Source: an uncultured Verrucomicrobiota bacterium (GTDB taxonomy: Bacteria; Verrucomicrobiota; Verrucomicrobiia; Limisphaerales; UBA9464). Taken from it: 50,329 bases of DNA. Position numbers and translations under genes: made by a program. Below, piece after piece: positions 41,501 to 50,329 of the stretch. The stretch covers positions 1-50,329 of the forward strand of contig CAIRNV010000418.1 of assembly GCA_903880005.1 (NCBI GenBank), given 5' to 3'. The stretch's first letter is position 1. Each line of letters opens with the position of its first letter. A model generated the notes under the pieces. That model did not search any database, was not told where the DNA came from, and saw only the letters and a program-made list of their open reading frames with translations.

Positions 41501-42424
41501 ATGAAGTTTTCATCCCTTGCCTCACTGGGACTCGTGGCGTGGTCGGCGCTGGCTCCGATGCCCGTCGCCTTGTCTCAGGTGTACGACCAACGAAAGGACA
41601 TCGTCTTCGCCGAGTCGCACGGCACCGGCTTGCTCATGGACATCTTCGTCCCCAAGGGCGCCAGCAATGGACTCGCCATCGTCGATGTCGTCAGCGGCGC
41701 CTGGTACTCCGACCGCGGCAAGATCCGCGACCACACCCTTGCCGGGATGTACGACATCCATTGCAAGCGCGGCTACACCGTGTTTGCCGTCCGGCCCGGC
41801 TCGCGCACGCGCTACACGGCCTCGGAGATGGACCAGCACGTCAAGACGGGCATTCGGTGGGTAAAATCCCATGCCGCTGAGCACGGCATCGACCCCGAAC
41901 GCATTGGGTTGACCGGTGCCTCCGCCGGCGGGCACCTCGCCACCCTCGCCGCCTTGACCCCGGACGCCGGATCGCCCGACGCCAAGGACCCGCTCCAGCG
42001 CCTGTCCACGCGGGTCCGAGCCGTGGGCGTCTTCTTTCCACCCACCGACTTCCTGGACTGGAAGGACGGGCAACGCGGTGACCCCAAGATCCTGGGGGCG
42101 CTCTTGTTCGTGGGCGGGACGGAGGGACGCAGCGAGGGGGAAATCGTCTCCCAGGCGCGGTCCATCTCGCCGTTTCATCGCGCGAGCAAGACGGACGTCC
42201 CATTCCTATTGATCCATGGCGACGCCGACCCCGTGGTGCCGATTCGGCACTCGGAAAAGCTCCGCGACGCCATCAACGCCGCGGGTGGACGGGCCGAGTT
42301 GATCGTGAAGAAGGGCGGCGGCCATCCATGGCTCACGTTACCCGTCGAGGTCGGCGTCTTGGCGGACTGGTTCGACCGTGAACTGGGAGCCAAGGCGCGG
42401 GCCGTAACGGAGCGACAGCATTGA
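41501..42424 (+). CDS. Secreted alpha/beta hydrolase (esterase/acetylxylan-esterase-like)
   Basis: This 307-residue protein has a signal peptide (SLASLGLVAWSALAPMPVALS) and an alpha/beta-hydrolase fold. The nucleophile elbow is GASAG in LTGASAGGHLATLAAL, the acid is in HGDADPVVPIRHSEKL and the histidine in KKGGGHPW, so the triad is complete. VTFA-type oxyanion sequence is replaced by IVDVVSGAWYSDRG. Relatives are BD-FAE-like carbohydrate esterases, and an exported esterase that removes acyl groups from polysaccharides fits the other secreted proteins here. The natural substrate is unknown. It is 87 bp behind the glycosyltransferase and convergent with the aldo/keto reductase. Confidence 0.92.
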   Translation: MKFSSLASLGLVAWSALAPMPVALSQVYDQRKDIVFAESHGTGLLMDIFVPKGASNGLAIVDVVSGAWYSDRGKIRDHTLAGMYDIHCKRGYTVFAVRPGSRTRYTASEMDQHVKTGIRWVKSHAAEHGIDPERIGLTGASAGGHLATLAALTPDAGSPDAKDPLQRLSTRVRAVGVFFPPTDFLDWKDGQRGDPKILGALLFVGGTEGRSEGEIVSQARSISPFHRASKTDVPFLLIHGDADPVVPIRHSEKLRDAINAAGGRAELIVKKGGGHPWLTLPVEVGVLADWFDRELGAKARAVTERQH

Positions 42425-42470
42425 ACCCGGCGACGGCGGTTGAAGAGTCCGCGAAGGCAAGGCGAGGCCC

Positions 42471-42563
42471 GGTCAGGATTGCAGGCCGGGTGCGCCCTCA
42501 GCCGGCGCACGGAGGTTCGGCATCCTCGCCGCCGCGTGAAGGCACGCGGCCCACAGCATGGGC
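42471..42563. repeat. Family C repeat between convergent genes
   Basis: GGTCAGGATTGCAGGCCGGG, then GCCGCCGCGTGAAGGCACGC and CGGCCCACAGCATGGGC, match the middle block of the array at 85-165 and part of 14544-14600. It lies in the 244-bp gap between the esterase and the convergent aldo/keto reductase. The remainder of the gap shows nothing else. Confidence 0.85.
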
Positions 42564-42668
42564 GGATGCGACGGCCCTCCCCCCTTCAACCGCTGCTTCT
42601 CGATTCACCCATCCACCCCGCCTGCGTGGCTGTCGCAGGGACGTGGCATGCATGGATTGCCGCCAGTC

Positions 42669-43850
42669 TCACGTCTGGCTGAGGCGCTGCACCGGGGCGT
42701 CATGGTACAGGGCATGCGCCTCCCGCAGGATTGCGGGGATGCGGTCTGCGAAGGGGCTCCGGGACACGGCGGAGGCCAGGCCGGAGGGGTCCATCCGCCC
42801 GACATGCTCGCCGGGAAACCAGTGGTCCGCGTTGCCGAGCATGTTGTAGCGAAACTTGGCCCACTCGGTGAGCCCCAACGCCTTCGCGTAGGTCCAGATG
42901 CGGAGGATTTCCACGACGTTGACCTCGCCCGGGACGTCGAAGTATTCCGGAAGGCCGGCCCACCAACGACGGCACCATTCGGCCCCGTGCACCTCCTCCA
43001 ACCGCTGGCGAAGGCGGCGTTCAAGGGGTTCCACGACGTCCGCCGCCCGCTCGTAGTGCTCCAGCGCGGCCACGTGCTCGTCGAAGTCCGACGGCCGTGC
43101 CGCGCCCAGCGACAACGTGTGCACCTCGGGCCTGGCGAGGCAGTAAAGGTCGTTGAATTGCATCGGGGACAACGGCGCGCACAACGGGCGCATCTCCGGG
43201 AGTTCCAGGTAGAGCTTACCGCCCTTGTCATTCGGGCTGATGATGAACACGCCCATGTCGCGCTGCGCCGCCTCGGCGATGCACGGGCGGTTCAGGTCGT
43301 TCACCAGGTACCAGTGCAGGTTCACGTAGTCGAACTCGTCGCTCCGGATCGCCTCCGAGATGACCCCGGGCGTCGCATGGGTGCTGAAGCCCACGAATCG
43401 CACCCGGCCCTCGCGTTGCAATTGGCGGCAGACCTCCAGGCAGCCGCCCCGGCGCAGCGTCTCGTCCAGGTGCCCCCGGTGATTGATCCCGTGGATCGAC
43501 AACAAGTCCACGTGGTCCAGCCCGAGGTTCCTCATCGACGTCTCGAAGGTGTCCAGGAACTCACGGGCGGTCGGCTTGGGCATCACCTTGGTCTGCACGA
43601 TCAAGGACTCCCGACGGAACCTCGCCAACACGGGGCCCAACTGCATCTCCGAGGAACCGTAGCCACGCGCCGTCTCGATGTGGTGGATCCCCAGCTCGAC
43701 GGCCCGCGCCACCGTGGCCTCCAGGTTGGACTGCACGTCCGGTTGCACCGTCTCCCACGGGACATCCGACCATGACTGCTGGAACCGCATGCCCCCGCAC
43801 GAGAAGACCGGCATGCGAAGGTTGGTGCGCCCGAAACGACGATACTTCAT
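42669..43850 (-). CDS. Aldo/keto reductase family protein with C-terminal extension
   Basis: This 393-residue protein has an aldo/keto reductase barrel in its first 260 residues. Tyr64 in ARGYGSSE, Lys88 in IVQTKVMP and His120 in LLSIHGINH are the catalytic residues; the fourth, normally Asp, is Glu59 in IHHIETARGYG. NADPH-binding blocks are less clear. The C-terminal 130 residues include EEVHGAEWCRRWWAGLPEY, with one Cys only, so the ferredoxin-type iron-sulfur end found in related long members is absent. I start at 43850 (MKYRRFGRTNLRMPVFSCGG), the usual family N-terminus; an ATG at 43940 would overlap the divergent promoter region. Substrate unknown. Confidence 0.9.
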   Translation of the reverse strand: MKYRRFGRTNLRMPVFSCGGMRFQQSWSDVPWETVQPDVQSNLEATVARAVELGIHHIETARGYGSSEMQLGPVLARFRRESLIVQTKVMPKPTAREFLDTFETSMRNLGLDHVDLLSIHGINHRGHLDETLRRGGCLEVCRQLQREGRVRFVGFSTHATPGVISEAIRSDEFDYVNLHWYLVNDLNRPCIAEAAQRDMGVFIISPNDKGGKLYLELPEMRPLCAPLSPMQFNDLYCLARPEVHTLSLGAARPSDFDEHVAALEHYERAADVVEPLERRLRQRLEEVHGAEWCRRWWAGLPEYFDVPGEVNVVEILRIWTYAKALGLTEWAKFRYNMLGNADHWFPGEHVGRMDPSGLASAVSRSPFADRIPAILREAHALYHDAPVQRLSQT

Positions 43851-43963
43851 GGACCTTGCTTGCCATGTCCCAACGCCCAAGGACAGCGGATTGCTGCGCT
43901 CGCCCGCCCGGGATTTGTGCTCGCCACGCAACAACATCACGGCAGCATCTTAGCGAAATCCCC

Positions 43964-46228
43964 ATGAAGTCGCCGCGCGCAGCCTTCGCCGTCGCCCTTG
44001 CCACGGCCGCCTCCGTCCACGCCGAGCTCCCCGTCGTCGCCGTCCCCGAGTGGCAGCCCTTCCGCGCCCAGGTCTTGCGCGTGGCGGACGCCCTCGATGT
44101 CATCGGCGCGCCACTTGCGCCGGAAGAACGACGGGCGCTCGACGCGGCGCTGGCGGAGCCCACGGCGGCCCTCGCCGCGGCCAAGGTCCAGGCCATCCTC
44201 GATCGCCACGCCGTGCTCGGCGTGCACGTCAACCCCGAGATGCGGGTCAAGGTCCAACCCGGCGACGCCGCGCCGCGCCTGGTGGAGAACGGGTGGCGCG
44301 CCTTCCTCGTCAAGGTCCACAACGAGGCAGGCACCACGGCCGTGCTCCGCCTCAGGAGCCCCCAGGCGGGCGCCGTGGCCGGTTCCACCGCCGCCGACGT
44401 CCCGGACCGCTGGCTCGCGCTCGAGTCGTTCTCGGCCCAGCCCCTTCGCCCCGAGCTGGGCGGCCTCCCGCTCGAGTACCGCGTCGTCCAGCTCTACTCG
44501 CGCGACCGCGGCCAACGCGAGGCCAAGATCGCCGCCGACGTCGGCCAAGGAACCCAGGACCTCGGGTTCCGCGGCGAGGCGAGCATCCTGTTCCAGTCCG
44601 CCCCCGCCCATCCCGTGCGGCTCCGGGTACGCGACGAACACGGCAAGCCCACCACCGCCGCCTTCCACGTCACCGACGCCCAAGGCCACGCCTACCCCCT
44701 CCAGTCGAAGCGCATCGCCCCGGACTTCTTCTTCCACCCCCAGGTCTATCGCGCCGACGGCGAGGAACTCCGGCTGCCGGACGGCGCCTACACCGTGGTG
44801 TTCCAGCGAGGGCCCGAGTCCGTGCCCGAGAAGCGCGCCTTCGAGGTCCGCGGGGGTGGGCAGGAGCTGGACTTCCAGGTCCGGCGCTGGATTGACCCGT
44901 CCCGGATGGGCTGGATCTCCGGCGACCACCACATCCACGCCGCCGGCTGCGCCCATTACAGCAAGCCCACCGAGGGGGTCCATGCCGACGACATGATGCG
45001 TCACGTGCTCGGCGAGGACCTCAAGGTGGGGGCCAACCTCACCTGGGGCCCCTGCTTCGACTACCAGAAGCAGTTCTTCCGCGGAGTCGATGACCCCGTG
45101 TCCCGCTTCCCCTACCTGCTGCGCTACGACGTCGAGGTCAGCGGGTTCGGCTCCCATGACTCCGGGCACCTGTGCCTCCTTCGGCTTCGCGAGCAAATGT
45201 TCCCCGGCGGGACCTCCATGCACCACTGGCCCAAGCTGGGGCTCAACACGCTCCGCTGGGCCAAGCGCCAGGGCGCCTTGGTCGGGCCCGCCCACTCCGG
45301 CTGGGGACTCGAGGTGAAGACCAAGGAGCTTCCCAACCACGAGCCCGCCCCGTTCAACGGCATCGGAGCCAACGAATACATCGTCGATGTCACCCACATG
45401 GTCCCCGGCCCCGACGGCCAACCCGTCCCCGCCGTGGACTTCCTCTCCATGGTGGACACGCCCAGCGTCTGGGAACTCAACGTCTGGTACCACACCCTCA
45501 ACGCCGGCTACCGGACGCGCATCAGCGGCGAGACCGACTTCCCCTGCATCTATGGCGAGCGCGTCGGACTGGGCCGCAGCTACGTCAAGCTCCCAGCCCA
45601 ATGGACCTACGAGGATTGGTGCGAGGGCATCCGGGCCGGACGCAACTACGCCTCCGACGGCTTCTCCCACCTCCTGGACTTCAAGCTCGAATTCCAAGGC
45701 AAGTCCGTCGCGATGGGTGAGGACGGATCCGAGCTCGCCCTCCAACGCCCCGGCATGATCAACGCCCGCGTTCGCGTCGCCGCGCACCTCGACGACCAAC
45801 CCGACGCCTCCATCGCCTCGCGGCCCTATTGGGAAAAGCCCTACTGGCACCTTGAGCGCGCCCGGCAAGGGACGTCCCGCGAGGTCCCCGTCGAGCTGCT
45901 CGTCAACGGCCTGCCCGTCGCCCGCCGCATGATCGTCGCCGACGGCACCGTCCGCGACCTCGCCTTCGAGACGGAGGTCGAGGTCAGCTCCTGGGTCGCC
46001 ATCCGCATTCTCCCTAGCTCCCACACCAACCCCATTTGGGTCACCGTCGGAGGCAAGCCCGTCCGCGCATCCCGCAAGTCCATCCAGTGGTGCCTCGACG
46101 CCGTGGACCGTTGCTGGAAGAACAAGGAACGCTTCCTCAAGGGCGACGAACACGCCCAAGGCGTCGCGGCCTACGACCACGCGCGCGCCGCCTACAAGGC
46201 CCGCCTCTCGGAAGCCGTCGCCGACTAG
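43964..46228 (+). CDS. Secreted CehA/McbA-type metallohydrolase
   Basis: This 754-residue protein has a signal peptide (AAFAVALATAASVHA). About 300 residues of beta-rich sequence follow, and then a PHP-like metallohydrolase domain of the CehA/McbA kind. The metal motif is GDHHIHAAG (Asp321, His322, His323, His325), followed by HYSKPTEGVHADDMMRHV, VGPAHSGWGLE and TDFPCIYGERVG. CehA and McbA hydrolyse carbaryl, but the many verrucomicrobial and planctomycete relatives are exported and have unknown substrates. The sulfatase gene begins 11 bp behind it, so the two are one operon. The divergent gap of 113 bp to the aldo/keto reductase should hold both promoters. Confidence 0.9.
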   Translation: MKSPRAAFAVALATAASVHAELPVVAVPEWQPFRAQVLRVADALDVIGAPLAPEERRALDAALAEPTAALAAAKVQAILDRHAVLGVHVNPEMRVKVQPGDAAPRLVENGWRAFLVKVHNEAGTTAVLRLRSPQAGAVAGSTAADVPDRWLALESFSAQPLRPELGGLPLEYRVVQLYSRDRGQREAKIAADVGQGTQDLGFRGEASILFQSAPAHPVRLRVRDEHGKPTTAAFHVTDAQGHAYPLQSKRIAPDFFFHPQVYRADGEELRLPDGAYTVVFQRGPESVPEKRAFEVRGGGQELDFQVRRWIDPSRMGWISGDHHIHAAGCAHYSKPTEGVHADDMMRHVLGEDLKVGANLTWGPCFDYQKQFFRGVDDPVSRFPYLLRYDVEVSGFGSHDSGHLCLLRLREQMFPGGTSMHHWPKLGLNTLRWAKRQGALVGPAHSGWGLEVKTKELPNHEPAPFNGIGANEYIVDVTHMVPGPDGQPVPAVDFLSMVDTPSVWELNVWYHTLNAGYRTRISGETDFPCIYGERVGLGRSYVKLPAQWTYEDWCEGIRAGRNYASDGFSHLLDFKLEFQGKSVAMGEDGSELALQRPGMINARVRVAAHLDDQPDASIASRPYWEKPYWHLERARQGTSREVPVELLVNGLPVARRMIVADGTVRDLAFETEVEVSSWVAIRILPSSHTNPIWVTVGGKPVRASRKSIQWCLDAVDRCWKNKERFLKGDEHAQGVAAYDHARAAYKARLSEAVAD

Positions 46229-46239
46229 CCGCCCAGCCC

Positions 46240-47832
46240 ATGACCACCGGTTCCCTTCTGGTCCTTGCAGCACGGCGCGTTCGCGCGGGCGCGTTGCTCC
46301 GCCGGATGCTTGGGCTTCTGGCCGCGCTCGCCTTGCCCGCGCTCGCCGAGGCTCCTCGTCCCAACGTCCTGCTGGTGCTCGCGGACGACATGGGGATCGG
46401 CGACATCAGCGCGTTGAACCCGTCCAGCAAGTGGCGCACGCCCGCGATCGATCGGCTGGCAAGGGAGGGACGCATCTTCACCGACGCCCACTCGGCGTCC
46501 GGGGTCTGCACGCCCAGCCGTTACGCGTTGTTGACGGGACGCTACCCATGGCGCGGCCGCCTCAAGGCGAACGTGCTCAATGGGTACGACGGGGCCTTGG
46601 TCGAGCCCGGGCGCATGACGTTGGCCCGGCTGTTCAAGGACGCCGGGTACGCCACGGCCATGGTGGGGAAGTGGCACCTCGGTCTCGAATGGGCGCGACG
46701 CTCGACGAACCAGGTGGACGTGGACTACTCGCGGCCGTTCTCAGGCGGGCCGCTGGACCACGGCTTCGAGCGGTACCACGGCATCAGCGCGTCGTTGGAC
46801 ATGCCCCCATACGTGCACCTCGTGGACGACCGCGTGCCAGTCCCGCCCTCGGGCAACATCGCCCACAACACCGGTCTCCAGATGTGGCGCGCCGGGGCCG
46901 TCGGGCCGGACTTCCGGCACGAGGACGTCCAGGGGCGGTTCTTTGGGAAGGCGCGGGAATTCTTGGGACAACGGGCGGCCAGCCAGGACGGGCGCCCCTT
47001 CTTCCTTTACCTCGCCTTGGCGTCGCCCCACACACCGATCCTCCCCTCGCCCGCGTACCGGGGCCGGTCCGGGGCGAATGCCTACGGCGACTTCATGCTG
47101 GAGCTGGACGACGAGCTGGGGAGGCTCCTGGGCCTGCTGGACCAGACCGGGCAGGCCAGCAACACGATCGTGGTGTTCACGTCCGACAACGGATTCGCGC
47201 CCGTTGCGGACTGGAAGGGCTTGAGGGCGATGGGACACGACCCGAGCGCGGGGTTCCGCGGCCACAAGGCCGACCTGTTCGAGGGAGGGCATCGCATTCC
47301 ATTCATCGTTCGATGGCCCGGGCGCGTGCCCGCCGGCAGCCGGTGCGCGGCGACGATCGGGCACGTGGACTTGCTGCGGACGTTTGCCGCGATGTTGGGG
47401 AGGAAGTTGCCGGATGGCGTAGGCGAGGACAGCGGCAATATCCTCGCCGCGCTGACGGGTGCAGAGGCCAACGCCGAGGGCCGGGCGTTCCTGGTCAGCC
47501 AGTCCAGCAACGGCTCGTTTTGCATCCGCGACGGGCCATGGAAGCTGGCGTTGGCACCCGATTCCGGCGGATGGAGCGAGCCCAAGCCCGGGAGCGCGGA
47601 GTCCGCCGCCCTGCCGCGGCTTCAGTTGTACCGACTGGACACCGACCCCGCCGAGCGAACGAACCTCGTGGAGGCACACCCGGCCGTCGTTGCGCGCATG
47701 AGCCTCGCCCTCAAGCAGTCCATGCAAGACGGACGCAGCACCCCGGGCCCACGGGGGGCCATGGTTTGGCCCGCCTCATGGCCCCAAGCCTCATGGACGA
47801 ACCACATGCCAGGACCACGCCCCGCATTGTGA
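46240..47832 (+). CDS. Secreted sulfatase (arylsulfatase family)
   Basis: This 530-residue protein has a signal peptide (MLGLLAALALPALAEA) and the alkaline-phosphatase/sulfatase fold. RPNVLLVLADDMGIGD supplies the metal-binding Asp49-Asp50, and VCTPSRYALLTGRYP holds the formylglycine site, CTPSR with Cys90, a consensus for aerobic Cys-type sulfatases. VGKWHLGLEW and FTSDNGFAP are further catalytic blocks. Activation needs a formylglycine-generating enzyme, and the SUMF1-like protein at 36350 lacks the required cysteines. The start 46240 is 11 bp behind the metallohydrolase stop; an ATG at 46306 is an alternative. Substrate likely a sulfated glycan or ester, from the family. Confidence 0.94.
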   Translation: MTTGSLLVLAARRVRAGALLRRMLGLLAALALPALAEAPRPNVLLVLADDMGIGDISALNPSSKWRTPAIDRLAREGRIFTDAHSASGVCTPSRYALLTGRYPWRGRLKANVLNGYDGALVEPGRMTLARLFKDAGYATAMVGKWHLGLEWARRSTNQVDVDYSRPFSGGPLDHGFERYHGISASLDMPPYVHLVDDRVPVPPSGNIAHNTGLQMWRAGAVGPDFRHEDVQGRFFGKAREFLGQRAASQDGRPFFLYLALASPHTPILPSPAYRGRSGANAYGDFMLELDDELGRLLGLLDQTGQASNTIVVFTSDNGFAPVADWKGLRAMGHDPSAGFRGHKADLFEGGHRIPFIVRWPGRVPAGSRCAATIGHVDLLRTFAAMLGRKLPDGVGEDSGNILAALTGAEANAEGRAFLVSQSSNGSFCIRDGPWKLALAPDSGGWSEPKPGSAESAALPRLQLYRLDTDPAERTNLVEAHPAVVARMSLALKQSMQDGRSTPGPRGAMVWPASWPQASWTNHMPGPRPAL

Positions 47833-47965
47833 CGAGCCCGTGGCCCCGCCGAAACGGTCCCGCGCAACCGCGCAACGGCACCGCAAAGAATCCGGCATGC
47901 CCTAGTTCGTGGATTGCCCGACGACCCCGGTTCTCGGTAGAACGACAGTCGAAAGTAAGCAACAC

Positions 47966-50329
47966 ATGAGCACAAACTCCCAAAGTCTGACGGGGCACGG
48001 TCGCACCATGGTGCGTTCCGCCGCCATCGCGGCCTTGCTGGGCGCGGCCCTTTCGGCCAACGCCCAGAAGGTCTTCTTCGAAACCTTCGAGGGCGTCACC
48101 CTCGGCACCAGCAAGGAAGAGGCCGCCGGCTCGGTGGGCGTCTGGACCAAGACGCCCCCGACGGGCTGGACCCTGGACGACTCCCAGATGCCCGGGATTG
48201 GCAATCCTGCCACCGACGGCGTCGTCGAGTGGGCCGGGTGGAGCTTCGCCAACAAGGACTGGTGGGTTCGCGTCGCCGGCGACCAACGCCGCGCCGACTT
48301 CACCTTCGGCACCGGCACCGTCCTCATCGCCGACCCGGACGAATGGGATGACGCCGCGCACGCCAAAGGTCTTTTCACCAGCTTCATCTCGACGCCCGAA
48401 ATCGACCTCACCGGCGTGGCCGCCAACTCCCTCGTCCTCGCCTTCGACTCGTCGTGGCGTCCCGAGGGCAAGGACGACGCCGGCGCCAGCTTCCCCACCG
48501 CCGAGGACGGCTCGCCCATCAACAACCAAACCGGCCTCGTTCGCGTCACGTTCAACGCCGGCTCCACCAACGAGATCGTCCGCTTCGAGTCCACCCGGAC
48601 CCTCGATGACGGATCGGACAACCCTTACTTCAAGGAGGACAAGACCAAGTCCGACGCGTCCAACCCGGACGAGATCTCCAACACCAACGAACCCTTCATC
48701 GTCCCCCTCGGCAACCCCGCCGGCGGCAAGGTCAAGCTCACGCTGGGCATGATCCTCGGCGCCAACGACTGGTGGTGGGCCGTCGATAACATCGCCATCG
48801 GCGTTCCCCCGCTCGTCACGGGCGTCTCCGGCAACGGCGTCAGCGCCCGCGCCCGCATCTCCGAGGCCCTCGGCAAGAACGTGGACGACACCAAGCCGGT
48901 CACGCTGAGCATCGACGGCGCGGTGGTCCCCGGAGCCCAGATCTCCCGTGACGGCAGCCTCGTCTATGCCGGCGCCAGCCAGGCCCCCAAGGTGTTCACC
49001 CCGGGCTCCAAGCACACGGTCTCGGTGACCTTCAGCACCACCGACGGCCGCACCCTCACCGACGGCGGCGAGTTCATCGCCCCCAGCTTCACGACCGTCG
49101 CCAGCACCCCCGCCGTCATCACGGCCACCGTCACCAGCCCGTCGTACTTCACCGTGGATGCCTCCAAGGCCCCCACCTTGAAGCTCAATGGCACCTCCGT
49201 GACGCCCACCTCGGTCACCCCGTTCACCACGGACACCACCTCCGGCCTCACCATCCGCTACGGCGTCGCCAATCCGTTGCCGCCCGGCTCGGCCAACACC
49301 TTCGAGGTCACCTTCACCACCACCGACAACGTCCAGGTCGTCGATGCCGTGAAGTTCGTGGCCGCCAACTACAAGACCCTCGACGCCCAGTTGGCCACCG
49401 CCCTCGGCACCGCCTCCCAGCCCGGCATGCGATGGCGCACCCACCAGCTCGCCACCGGCCGTGACAACAACACCGCCTTGGTCGAGGAACAATTGAAGGG
49501 CGCGCTCGGGCCTTCCATACACGATACCACGGGCCAAAACACCCAGGGGTACTTCGACATCAACGTCGTTAACTTCGAGCAGAATGGCGCCGCAGCCGGC
49601 ATCTTCAGCTCCAATGGCCTCGACGACCTGTACGCCCCCGAGGACGTCATCCCGGGCATCCCGGGCATCCTCCCCGATGGCAACACCAGCACCGACAACA
49701 TCGGCGGCGAGGCCCTCACCTTCGTCGAGATCCCCGCAGCCGGCATCTACACGATGGTCGTGCGCTCCGACGACGGCTTCCAAGTCTCGGCCGGCATCCT
49801 GAGCAACCCTGTCTTCCAAGTCCTCGGCGAGTTCAACGGCGGACGTGGCGACGCTCCCACCGAGTTCTACTTCCAAGCCACCAAGGCCGGCGTCTATCTC
49901 TTCCGCCTCCTCTGGTACGAAGGCGGCGGCGGAGCCTCCGTCGAGTGGTACACCGTCAATGCCAGTGGCACCCCCGCCCTCGTCGGCGGCAGCCAGACCG
50001 GCGCCCTCAAGGCCTTCAAGTCCCGCCCCGGCGGCGAGCCGACCCTCACCTCCATCCCCGCCACCGTCGCGGCCCAACCCAAGGGCGCCGAACTCTTCGA
50101 GGGTGAGTCCACCACGCTCGTCGTGGCCGCAAACGGCGACAACCCGATCTCCTATCAATGGAACAAGAACGGGGTCGCCATCCCCGGTGCCACCAAGGCC
50201 ACGCTGACCCTCTCCAAGGTCACCGCCGCCAGCGCCGGCAGCTACACCGCCACCGTCTCCAACGCCGGCGGCACCAACACCTCCCTCGCGGCCGTCATCT
50301 CGGTCGTCGCACGCTCCCGCTCCAAGGTC
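47966..50329 (+). CDS. Secreted multidomain protein, partial (runs off the window)
   Basis: The frame is open from ATG 47966 to the last base: 788 codons, no stop. A signal peptide (VRSAAIAALLGAALSANAQ) is followed by a jelly-roll-like domain (VFFETFEGVTLG, FISTPEIDLTGVAANSLVLA, about 35-275), then Ig-like segments (about 285-480). A module at about 487-687 (GMRWRTHQ, PGIPGILPDGN, RSDDGFQV, FRLLWYEGGGGASVEW) is shared with the CBM9-repeat protein. The last 95 residues are an Ig domain (SYQWNKNGVAIPGATKATL, SAGSYTATVSNAGG). A catalytic domain could follow outside the window. It starts 134 bp behind the sulfatase stop. An ATG at 48008 is an alternative start. Confidence 0.9.
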   Translation, partial: MSTNSQSLTGHGRTMVRSAAIAALLGAALSANAQKVFFETFEGVTLGTSKEEAAGSVGVWTKTPPTGWTLDDSQMPGIGNPATDGVVEWAGWSFANKDWWVRVAGDQRRADFTFGTGTVLIADPDEWDDAAHAKGLFTSFISTPEIDLTGVAANSLVLAFDSSWRPEGKDDAGASFPTAEDGSPINNQTGLVRVTFNAGSTNEIVRFESTRTLDDGSDNPYFKEDKTKSDASNPDEISNTNEPFIVPLGNPAGGKVKLTLGMILGANDWWWAVDNIAIGVPPLVTGVSGNGVSARARISEALGKNVDDTKPVTLSIDGAVVPGAQISRDGSLVYAGASQAPKVFTPGSKHTVSVTFSTTDGRTLTDGGEFIAPSFTTVASTPAVITATVTSPSYFTVDASKAPTLKLNGTSVTPTSVTPFTTDTTSGLTIRYGVANPLPPGSANTFEVTFTTTDNVQVVDAVKFVAANYKTLDAQLATALGTASQPGMRWRTHQLATGRDNNTALVEEQLKGALGPSIHDTTGQNTQGYFDINVVNFEQNGAAAGIFSSNGLDDLYAPEDVIPGIPGILPDGNTSTDNIGGEALTFVEIPAAGIYTMVVRSDDGFQVSAGILSNPVFQVLGEFNGGRGDAPTEFYFQATKAGVYLFRLLWYEGGGGASVEWYTVNASGTPALVGGSQTGALKAFKSRPGGEPTLTSIPATVAAQPKGAELFEGESTTLVVAANGDNPISYQWNKNGVAIPGATKATLTLSKVTAASAGSYTATVSNAGGTNTSLAAVISVVARSRSKV

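Noticed and set aside
47711-50158. Open frame of about 815 codons on the minus strand at the right end
   Set aside because: It overlaps the sulfatase end and the secreted multidomain gene; the plus-strand frame has a signal peptide and Ig domain.

Overview
The window is GC-rich, gene-dense bacterial DNA. Its gene mix points to the phylum Verrucomicrobiota, probably a Limisphaerales/Pedosphaerales-like lineage: a Tat-exported DUF1501 protein, PQQ-type propellers, a PQQ sugar dehydrogenase/diheme cytochrome fusion, FG-GAP/UnbV proteins, a CehA/McbA metallohydrolase next to a sulfatase, and a Ser/Thr kinase paired with an ECF-like sigma factor. The phylum is inferred from gene families. There is no rRNA, tRNA, CRISPR array, transposase gene or phage gene that I can support.

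Layout. 1-690: degenerate tandem array of intergenic repeats. 759-5408: DUF1501 protein (minus), a small membrane-anchored protein and a two-domain M16 peptidase. 5621-7663 (minus): membrane-anchored PQQ-like propeller and a P-II protein. 8611-14398: dehydrogenase/cytochrome fusion, aldose 1-epimerase lipoprotein and SMP-30 lipoprotein, all apparently exported sugar enzymes. 14774-15948 (minus): PfkB kinase behind a 66-residue zinc-ribbon protein. 16146-19516: kinase and sigma factor. 19780-21375: RidA protein and a D-serine dehydratase-like PLP enzyme, a plausible enamine producer/clearer pair. 21493-26517: Uup-type ABC-F ATPase, then proC, AI-2E-family permease and CPBP protease. 26537-28871: UlaG-like hydrolase (minus) and a second PQQ sugar dehydrogenase. 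29135-32476: secreted protein with three nearly identical CBM9-like repeats, followed by a clear intrinsic terminator. 32598-37138: FG-GAP/UnbV protein translationally coupled to a SUMF1-like lipoprotein. 37464-42424: NupC transporter, coupled OlsB/OlsA-like acyltransferases, family 2 glycosyltransferase and secreted esterase. 42669-43850 (minus): aldo/keto reductase. 43964-47832: CehA/McbA metallohydrolase and sulfatase. 47966-end: secreted multidomain protein that runs off the window.

The most unusual content is between the genes. Three families of short non-coding repeats recur. Family A is 166-167 bp with about 20-bp terminal inverted repeats (four full copies and one fragment). Family B is exactly 150 bp with 15-20-bp terminal inverted repeats (two full copies in opposite orientation and one fragment). 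Family C is a composite of small hairpins and a GC-rich block, found in four places including the array at the left edge. Several copies sit directly behind stop codons, and two family A copies supply part of the upstream gene's stop codon. They look like non-autonomous, MITE-like or REP-like elements.

A second theme is modular secreted proteins. The CBM9-repeat protein and the last, partial protein share a C-terminal module of about 200-280 residues that I cannot assign to a named domain. Much of the window encodes exported proteins for polysaccharide or sulfated-sugar use, mixed with ordinary housekeeping genes.
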